Source: an uncultured bacterium
GTDB taxonomy: Bacteria > Bacteroidota > Bacteroidia > Bacteroidales > Bacteroidaceae
Direction: 5' to 3'
DNA length: 12,720 nt
NCBI GenBank assembly: GCA_905215575.1
Contig: CAJMQV010000044.1
Location: 1 to 12,720 of the forward strand
The translations under genes and the position numbers were made by a program. The notes under the pieces were generated by a model that saw only the letters and a list, made by a program, of their open reading frames with translations, did not search any database and was not told where the DNA came from. Shown one piece after another: positions 7,478-12,720 of the stretch (positions are counted from its first letter, which is position 1; every line of letters starts with the position of its first letter).

Positions 7478-8029
7478 TTATTTTTCTTCGTCCGGCAAAG
7501 AAGGATAAGCATTGAGATGCACTTTATCCCACTTCAGACGTTCGGGGTTGAAAGGTTTACGTTCCATGCCCTTATGTCCCAAAGCAACTAAGGAAAGAAC
7601 CCGCAAATGCTCCGGAATATGCAGCAAACGGCGCACCACATCCTCGGAAGAAGTGCCATCTGCCGCCTGCCGGTTGCGTATCTGCACCCAGCATGCCCCA
7701 AGACCACAGTCCTCGGCCTGCAACAAAAGATAGGTGGTAGCCACAGAAGCATCTTCAATCCATACATCACTGACGGAAGGATCGGCCAATACAGCCACAG
7801 CCGCACGCGCTCCGGAAAGCATTGAAGCTCCATGTTCCTTACATCCGGCCAACTGCTCCAGCAACGCCGCATCGTCTACAACCACAAACTGCCAGCAACA
7901 AGTACCTTTTGACGAAGGGGCCATCAAAGCTGTACCGATAAGAGCCGCTAATTCATCCTGAGTAAGACTTTGCTCCGTAAACTGCCGCATACTACGTCTC
8001 CGGGCTGCCAAATCATAAAAATGAGTCAT
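7478..8029 (-). CDS. Nitroreductase family FMN-dependent oxidoreductase
   Basis: 183-aa member of the nitroreductase superfamily, which binds FMN and reduces nitro compounds, quinones or related acceptors with NAD(P)H as a cytoplasmic dimer. Seen in the sequence: the N-terminal RRRSMRQF at 10-17, whose arginines contact FMN phosphate; APSSKGT at 37-43; VWIEDASVATTYLLLQAE at 89-106; GLGACWVQI at 109-117; and GHKGMERKPF near the end. The length is normal for the short single-domain group. The physiological substrate cannot be read from the sequence. It is the first gene of the six-gene reverse operon, with a -7 promoter element 38-45 nt upstream and only 4 nt between its stop and the next start. 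Confidence 0.92.
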   Translation of the reverse strand: MTHFYDLAARRRSMRQFTEQSLTQDELAALIGTALMAPSSKGTCCWQFVVVDDAALLEQLAGCKEHGASMLSGARAAVAVLADPSVSDVWIEDASVATTYLLLQAEDCGLGACWVQIRNRQAADGTSSEDVVRRLLHIPEHLRVLSLVALGHKGMERKPFNPERLKWDKVHLNAYPSLPDEEK

Positions 8030-8066
8030 ATTCCGTATTCTTTGTTTTTTATAAAAAAGAGTGTAT

Positions 8067-8074
8067 CAAAGATA
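8067..8074 (-). promoter_or_regulatory. Bacteroidetes -7 promoter element for the reverse six-gene operon
   Basis: On the reverse strand this reads TATCTTTG, a full match to TAnnTTTG, 38 nt upstream of the nitroreductase ATG. On the other strand the same intergenic region holds only a poor match (around 8098-8106, TATTTTTTG, one base too long) that might serve the TonB-dependent receptor. The region 8030-8197 is AT-rich and I see no other gene in it. Confidence 0.6.
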
Positions 8075-8197
8075 GAAAAGATTCTTCATAGAACGTATAT
8101 TTTTTGGAAAATACTGAATTTTACCACAGAAAAAACATACGTCGTATACAAAAAAAGCCTTATTTTACGTTCTCTTAGAAATAAACAGATCAAAATC

Positions 8198-10597
8198 GTG
8201 AAACAAAACCATAGATTACTCTTCGTTTTATTAGGATGGCTCTTGCTGCTCTCCACAAACATACAAGCACAAAATCAGGTAACCCTTTCGGGACGGGTAC
8301 TGGATGAATCCCAGACTCCACTGGCCTTTGTCACCATCAAAGTGGACAAACAACTGGCCGGCGGCACCACTGATTTAGACGGCAAATACAATTTTACATT
8401 TCAAACGGCAGATACGGTGGTGATTACCTATCAGATGATGGGATTTCAAAAACGCACCAAGAAACTGATCCGGCCACAGGGAAAACTCACACTGAACATT
8501 GTGATGAAACCCATGAGTCTGGATCTGGAGGGAGTAACCGTAAAAGAGGTGCGCCGGCAATTAAGCGGCACCCAACAACTGGATGTGGAAAAGCTGAAAC
8601 ATCTGCCCTCAACAACGGGTAATGCCGTGGAAGAACTCGTTGCCACACAGGCCGGAGTAAGTACCCATAACGAATTAAGCTCACAATATAATGTACGCGG
8701 AGGAAGCTTTGACGAAAACAGTGTATACATCAACGGAGTGGAAGTATACCGCCCTCTGCTGATCAGTTCCGGACAGCAAGAAGGACTGAGTGTGATCAAC
8801 AGCGATATGGTAGAAAAAATCAATTTCTCGGCTGGAGGCTTTGACGCACAATACGGGGACAAAATGTCTTCCGTACTGGATATTACCTACAAAAAACCGA
8901 CACGCAATGAAGCCAAGGTAGCACTGAGCCTGCTGGGAGGAAGTGTTTATGCCGGTATGAAAAAGAACAAATTCAGCATGACCCACGGTATACGATACAA
9001 AACCAACCAGTATCTGTTGGGATCACTGGAAACGAAAGGAGAATACAATCCGAGCTTTTTAGACTACCAGACTTATATCAGCTGGCAACCAAACAAGAAG
9101 TGGTCGCTGGACGTAATTGGAAACATATCTCAAAACAAATATGATTTTGTCCCGGAGAACAGAAGTACCAATTTCGGTACCATGCAGGATGTGAAATCCT
9201 TTAAGGTATATTTTGACGGCCAGGAGAAAGACTTGTTCCGCACGTTCTTCGGCACATTCAGCCTAAGCAGACATCTGGGACAAAAAAGCAAACTGAGCCT
9301 GTTGGGATCGGCCTTTATGACCCAGGAAAGAGAGACGTATGACATTCAGGGACAGTACTGGCTGAGCGAAACCAACACCAGCGAACAACTTGGAGTGGGA
9401 ACTTATCTGGAACATGCCCGAAACCAACTGAATGCCAACATGAAAAGCTTAAAGCTGGTTTATGACCTGAAAACAGGAAACCATCAGATTCTGAGCGGTA
9501 TTACCTGGAAGAACGAAAGTATCCGGGAAAAAGCCAACGAATGGGAGATGAGAGATTCTTCGGGATACTCGATTCCTCACGACCCCACCCGACTGGAACT
9601 GATTTACAGTCTGCGCTCACCGGAACAGAAAATGACCAGTAACCGTATGGAATGGTTCGCCCAGGATACTTGGCGCTTTGAAAATCAAGCCGGCGTATTG
9701 TCGTTGAATTACGGTGCCCGTCTGAGCTACTGGAGCTGGAACAAGGAATGGCTGTTCAGCCCGCGCGCATCCCTCGGATATGTTCCGGCATGGAATGACC
9801 AGTTTACATTCAGACTGGCCGGAGGTATTTATTATCAGGCACCGTTCTACAAAGAATTACGAGACACCACAACAATAGACGGAACCACTTACGTTACCTT
9901 GAACCGGGGAATAAAATCGCCCCGCTCCATACAAGTGGTTCTGGGTGGAGACTACAAGTTCAAAATGCGGGAACGACTGTTCAAACTGACCGCTGAGGTT
10001 TATTATAAGGCCCTGAGCCGCATCAATCCTTATAATGTGGATAACGTGCGTGTAGTGTACTACGGACAGAACATCGGCAAGGGATTTACTACCGGAGTGG
10101 ATCTGAAGCTTTTCGGAGAATTTATAGAAGGAACGGATTCCTGGATCAGTCTGAGCTTAATGAAAGCCCAACAGACGATCAACGGAAAAACCATGCCCCA
10201 ACCTACAGACCAGCGTTACAACGTAAACTTTTTCTTCACGGACTTCTTCCCGGGAAGCACACGCTGGCAGATGAATCTGAAGGCATCCGTAGCCGGAGGA
10301 TTGCCTTTCGGTCCCCCGCACACGGGACTGGAACGACAGGTGTTCCGTGCTCCGGCCTACAAACGTGTAGATATAGGTATGAACTACCGTCTGCTGGATA
10401 ATGAGAACGGACAGAACCAGCGCAAGTGGGCACGCCCATTCCGGAATATCTGGCTGGGATTGGACGGATTCAACATATTGGGTATCAACAATGTGAGTTC
10501 CTATTACTGGGTGACAGACGTAACCAACCAGCAATACGCCGTACCGAATTATTTAACAGGCCGACAAATTAACTTCCGTATTCTTCTGGAAATGTAA
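8198..10597 (+). CDS. TonB-dependent outer-membrane receptor with carboxypeptidase-regulatory-like domain
   Basis: 799-aa outer-membrane transporter powered by TonB. The signal peptide is clear: KQNHR, then LLFVLLGWLLLL, cleavage predicted after IQA at 22-24. Residues about 28-105 form a CarboxypepD_reg-like beta domain (SGRVLDE, TTDLDGKYNF). The plug domain spans about 130-240 with YNVRGGSFDENSVYINGVEV and GGFDAQYGDKMSSVLDI. The rest is aromatic-rich alternating strands of a 22-strand barrel ending in INFRILLEM. I chose the GTG at 8198 because the signal peptide begins there; the frame stays open upstream to 7970, but an ATG at 8024 would overlap the divergent nitroreductase gene and bury the signal peptide. 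No SusD-like lipoprotein, TonB system or sigma/anti-sigma pair flanks it, so the ligand may be a metal chelate, a vitamin or an oligomer other than a Sus-type glycan. It is monocistronic with its own terminator. Confidence 0.92.
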   Translation: MKQNHRLLFVLLGWLLLLSTNIQAQNQVTLSGRVLDESQTPLAFVTIKVDKQLAGGTTDLDGKYNFTFQTADTVVITYQMMGFQKRTKKLIRPQGKLTLNIVMKPMSLDLEGVTVKEVRRQLSGTQQLDVEKLKHLPSTTGNAVEELVATQAGVSTHNELSSQYNVRGGSFDENSVYINGVEVYRPLLISSGQQEGLSVINSDMVEKINFSAGGFDAQYGDKMSSVLDITYKKPTRNEAKVALSLLGGSVYAGMKKNKFSMTHGIRYKTNQYLLGSLETKGEYNPSFLDYQTYISWQPNKKWSLDVIGNISQNKYDFVPENRSTNFGTMQDVKSFKVYFDGQEKDLFRTFFGTFSLSRHLGQKSKLSLLGSAFMTQERETYDIQGQYWLSETNTSEQLGVGTYLEHARNQLNANMKSLKLVYDLKTGNHQILSGITWKNESIREKANEWEMRDSSGYSIPHDPTRLELIYSLRSPEQKMTSNRMEWFAQDTWRFENQAGVLSLNYGARLSYWSWNKEWLFSPRASLGYVPAWNDQFTFRLAGGIYYQAPFYKELRDTTTIDGTTYVTLNRGIKSPRSIQVVLGGDYKFKMRERLFKLTAEVYYKALSRINPYNVDNVRVVYYGQNIGKGFTTGVDLKLFGEFIEGTDSWISLSLMKAQQTINGKTMPQPTDQRYNVNFFFTDFFPGSTRWQMNLKASVAGGLPFGPPHTGLERQVFRAPAYKRVDIGMNYRLLDNENGQNQRKWARPFRNIWLGLDGFNILGINNVSSYYWVTDVTNQQYAVPNYLTGRQINFRILLEM

Positions 10598-10601
10598 CAA
10601 C

Positions 10602-10656
10602 AAAAAGGAAGGCCTCTCAAAAGTCTGAAACCAACTTTTGAGAGGCCTTCCTTTTT
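10602..10656. terminator. Bidirectional Rho-independent terminator between TonB receptor and panD
   Basis: A perfect 23-bp inverted repeat (10602-10624 with 10634-10656) with a 9-nt loop starts 4 nt after the receptor stop and ends 20 nt before the convergent panD stop. The core GGAAGGCCTCTC is flanked by A5 on the left and T5 on the right, fitting termination in both directions. Confidence 0.93.
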
Positions 10657-10676
10657 AGCAATTTATAAATTCTGAT

Positions 10677-11030
10677 CTAACGAACCACTTTATTGGTCGT
10701 TGAATCCGGAAATACCACAGTAGGTGTAAAATGCTTGGCTTCTTCAAAATCCATCAAAGCATAAGAAATAATAATACAAATATCTCCCACCTGTACCTTA
10801 CGTGCAGCTGCACCATTAAGGCAGATACATCCAGATCCTCGTTCTCCTTTTATAATGTACGTTTCAAAACGCTCTCCATTATTGTTGTTCACGATCTGTA
10901 CCTTTTCTCCGGCAATCATATTCGCCGCGTCGAGCAAATCCTCATCGATAGTGATGCTGCCCATGTAATTCAAGTTAGCCTCTGTGACACGCACACAATG
11001 CAATTTGGATTTCAGAACTTCAATCATCAT
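10677..11030 (-). CDS. panD: Aspartate 1-decarboxylase proenzyme
   Basis: Converts L-aspartate to beta-alanine and CO2 for pantothenate synthesis. The proenzyme is 117 aa and self-cleaves between G24 and S25 (NYMGSITID), turning S25 into the pyruvoyl cofactor. Lysine 9 and histidine 11 (KSKLHC) align with the N-terminal catalytic region, and R53, T56 and Y57 (GERFETY) correspond to the R54, T57 and Y58 that I recall for the E. coli enzyme. NGAAA at 71-75 is the second family signature. The start at 11030, the first of two adjacent ATGs, keeps the cleavage site at position 24 as in E. coli. It is the second gene of an operon with panC, whose stop lies 6 nt upstream. Confidence 0.96.
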   Translation of the reverse strand: MMIEVLKSKLHCVRVTEANLNYMGSITIDEDLLDAANMIAGEKVQIVNNNNGERFETYIIKGERGSGCICLNGAAARKVQVGDICIIISYALMDFEEAKHFTPTVVFPDSTTNKVVR

Positions 11031-11036
11031 AATGTC

Positions 11037-11888
11037 TTATCCTTTATATCTGATGTGATCAATCAAACGAATCGGAGCCGCTCCACAGAATACGGTAATG
11101 CAACCTACAATAGAATCAGACTCATCCCAACGGTTCAGTTCCTGAAGAGTATTACCATCAACAATAGAAAAATACTGTACTTCAAGACCTACCACAGAAT
11201 TTATCGTATCAATCACATATTTTTTTGTTTCCGGCAAGCTGTGATTGGCAGCAAACAATTTGCTTTTCTTCAAAATCTGATAAATATTCGCAGCTGTCTG
11301 ACGCTCTTCATCAGACAACAAGGTGTTTCGGCTGCTCATAGCCAAACCACTCTCCTCACGGATCACAGGGCATGGAACAATCTCTACCGGAAGCTTCAAA
11401 TCAGCTACCATGGCCTTGATAACGGCAATCTGCTGAAAATCTTTCTCTCCGAAATAAGCACGGTCCGGCTCAACAATATAAAACAGTTTGCTCACAATCT
11501 GGCAAACTCCGTTGAAATGTCCCGGACGGAAAGCTCCTTCCATTACAGAATCTACTTCAGGATAGCTGAAACGACGCAAATCTTCTTCGGGATACATTTC
11601 CGAAACAGAAGGGGCAAACACAATTGAAGCGCCAACCTCTTCCATCAAGGCACAATCGGCTTCCAATGTTCTGGGATATTTCTCCAAATCGACCTTGTCG
11701 TTAAACTGAGTAGGATTCAAAAATACACTGACCACTGACAGATCATTCTCAGCAACACAACGCTCTACCAGAGAAGCGTGTCCGCGATGCAATGCTCCCA
11801 TAGTGGGAACCAGTCCGATTTTCTTTCCTTCTTTTCGAGCCGAAGCCAAAACGTCCTTCAACTCCTGAATTGTACTAATTAACTTCAT
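11037..11888 (-). CDS. panC: Pantothenate synthetase (pantoate--beta-alanine ligase)
   Basis: Joins pantoate and beta-alanine with ATP to make pantothenate, the precursor of CoA, in the cytoplasm. The 283-aa chain has the normal length and every expected motif: PTMGALHRGH at 28-37 (HIGH-like, ATP-binding), FLNPTQF at 56-62, the pantoate-binding RPGHFNGV at 121-128, YFGEKDFQQ at 145-153, and GLAMSSRN at 181-188 (KMSKS-like). It is followed 6 nt later by panD, which supplies its beta-alanine, so the two form one transcript. panB (pantoate branch) is not in the window and must be elsewhere if the pathway is complete. Confidence 0.97.
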   Translation of the reverse strand: MKLISTIQELKDVLASARKEGKKIGLVPTMGALHRGHASLVERCVAENDLSVVSVFLNPTQFNDKVDLEKYPRTLEADCALMEEVGASIVFAPSVSEMYPEEDLRRFSYPEVDSVMEGAFRPGHFNGVCQIVSKLFYIVEPDRAYFGEKDFQQIAVIKAMVADLKLPVEIVPCPVIREESGLAMSSRNTLLSDEERQTAANIYQILKKSKLFAANHSLPETKKYVIDTINSVVGLEVQYFSIVDGNTLQELNRWDESDSIVGCITVFCGAAPIRLIDHIRYKG

Positions 11889-11928
11889 TGTCTTTATTTA
11901 ATGATACAACGTTTCCTGAAAAAACATG

Positions 11929-11936
11929 CAAAATAA
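11929..11936 (-). promoter_or_regulatory. Candidate -7 promoter element for panC-panD
   Basis: On the reverse strand this reads TTATTTTG, one mismatch from TAnnTTTG, 40 nt upstream of the panC ATG. It is the best candidate in the AT-rich divergent region 11889-12078, which otherwise shows no gene. No clear -33 box is visible. Confidence 0.35.
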
Positions 11937-12041
11937 CACATAAAATACCATATAAGGAAGTTTTTCTGAAACTAAATATAAAATAAATGTGAAACACTTG
12001 GAAGGAAGCATGCTTTTTTAGGACTTTCGGGATATTTTTCG

Positions 12042-12049
12042 TATCTTTG
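12042..12049 (+). promoter_or_regulatory. Bacteroidetes -7 promoter element for the glycogen-synthase-like gene
   Basis: TATCTTTG matches TAnnTTTG exactly and lies 29 nt upstream of the ATG at 12079, giving a short AT-rich leader. Confidence 0.6.
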
Positions 12050-12078
12050 CAAGAAGATAAATTATTTAGAATTAAACA

Positions 12079-12720
12079 ATGGAGGCAAAAAAGATCTTAT
12101 TTATAACACAAGAAATCTTACCCTACGTTCCGGAATCCGAATTATCGGTTATGGGACGAAAACTACCACAAAGCATCCAGGAAAAAGGACGCGAAATCAG
12201 AACATTCATGCCTAAATGGGGAAATATCAATGAACGCAGAAACCAGCTTCATGAAGTTATCCGTCTTTCCGGCATGAACTTAATCATTGATGATACAGAT
12301 CATCCTCTGATTATTAAAGTGGCCTCAATACAAGCAGCCCGCATGCAGGTGTATTTCATCGATAATGATGACTACTTCATGAAAAGACAAATGGCCGTTG
12401 ATGAAAATGGCAACGAATATGAAGATAATGGTGAAAGAGCCATTTTCTATGCCCGCGGTGTATTGGAAACAGTAAAGAAACTGCGTTGGACTCCAGATGT
12501 TATCCACTGTCAAGGATGGATGTCAGCACTGGTGCCGCTATATATCAAAACAGCTTATAAGGACGAGCCTTCATTCTGCGATTCCAAAGTGATTTATGCT
12601 TTGCACAACGATGAACTTAAAAACAATCTGGGCAGCAACTTCGGAAACTGCATAGCCTATAAGAATGTAGATGCTTCGGTCTTAAAGGAATTCAGTGAAG
12701 ACTTCACTTTTGAAGAACTG
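12079..12720 (+). CDS. Glycogen/starch synthase-like (GT5 N-terminal domain), 3' end outside window
   Basis: The first 214 residues of a protein related to the N-terminal Rossmann-like domain of ADP-glucose-dependent glycogen synthases (GT5, glgA). The opening KKILFITQEILPYVPESEL and the following RKLPQSIQEKGREIRTFMPKWG match the family layout, as does VIHCQGWMSALVPLYIKTAY at 141-160. Two signatures are altered. The K-x-G-G-L ADP-glucose motif is PESEL at 18-22, and the H-x-H-D-W motif is HCQGW at 143-147. It may therefore bind a different ligand, be inactive, or have another role. The frame is open to the end of the window, so total length, C-terminal nucleotide-binding domain and terminator cannot be judged. 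It diverges from panC and has its own -7 element. No other glycogen gene is visible. Confidence 0.78.
   Translation, partial: MEAKKILFITQEILPYVPESELSVMGRKLPQSIQEKGREIRTFMPKWGNINERRNQLHEVIRLSGMNLIIDDTDHPLIIKVASIQAARMQVYFIDNDDYFMKRQMAVDENGNEYEDNGERAIFYARGVLETVKKLRWTPDVIHCQGWMSALVPLYIKTAYKDEPSFCDSKVIYALHNDELKNNLGSNFGNCIAYKNVDASVLKEFSEDFTFEEL

Noticed and set aside
7970..8197. N-terminal extension of the TonB receptor frame up to base 7970
   Set aside because: It would overlap the divergent nitroreductase gene and promoter region and place the signal peptide in the interior of the protein.
10731..11627. A 298-codon forward open frame opposite panD and panC
   Set aside because: Both reverse-strand genes are certain from catalytic motifs; this is a mirror frame.
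1..12720. CRISPR arrays, tRNA or rRNA genes, insertion sequences, attachment sites, riboswitches
   Set aside because: I looked for spaced direct repeats, cloverleaf-like segments, transposase motifs and long structured leaders and found none; the intergenic regions are all under 200 bases and are accounted for by promoters and hairpins.

Overview
The window looks like a stretch of Bacteroidales chromosome, most likely Bacteroides or Phocaeicola. Evidence for this is the TAnnTTTG-type -7 elements upstream of genes, A-rich leaders without a strong Shine-Dalgarno, a TonB-dependent receptor with an N-terminal carboxypeptidase-regulatory-like domain, and the set of housekeeping genes. I see no integrase, transposase, tRNA, rRNA or CRISPR array. 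The genus is an inference.

Left part (1-3217). A forward SF1 helicase of the Dna2/Upf1 type begins near the window edge. Its frame reads like protein upstream of the GTG start but meets a stop at 10-12, so it may be 5'-truncated or frameshifted. A reverse-strand gene converges on it through a shared hairpin. That gene resembles the HpaII restriction endonuclease family but has no methyltransferase beside it and seems to lack the catalytic lysine.

Middle (3218-8029). A forward L-serine ammonia-lyase (sdaA) with all three [4Fe-4S] cysteines ends at a perfect 22-bp hairpin. Facing it is a tightly packed reverse operon, in transcription order: nitroreductase, DUF2520/Rossmann protein, KdsC-like HAD phosphatase, Maf nucleotide pyrophosphatase, small lipoprotein, and low-molecular-weight tyrosine phosphatase. 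Gaps are 1-6 nt or a 4-nt overlap, except for 45 nt before Maf. One promoter candidate lies at 8067-8074. The operon mixes lipopolysaccharide (Kdo) precursor processing, nucleotide-pool cleaning and functions of unknown role.

Right part (8198-12720). A divergent TonB-dependent receptor stands alone, with no SusD partner. It ends at a perfect 23-bp hairpin shared with the convergent panC-panD operon (pantothenate and CoA synthesis; panB is not here). Diverging from panC is the 5' part of a glycogen/starch-synthase-like gene, cut by the window end, whose nucleotide-sugar-binding signature motifs are not conserved.

Most of the window is ordinary core genome. The points most worth a second look are the orphan HpaII-like protein, the motif-less glycogen synthase homologue, the disrupted 5' end of the helicase, and the unrecognised lipoprotein coupled to a phosphatase. 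No clearly new multi-gene defence or mobile system is visible.
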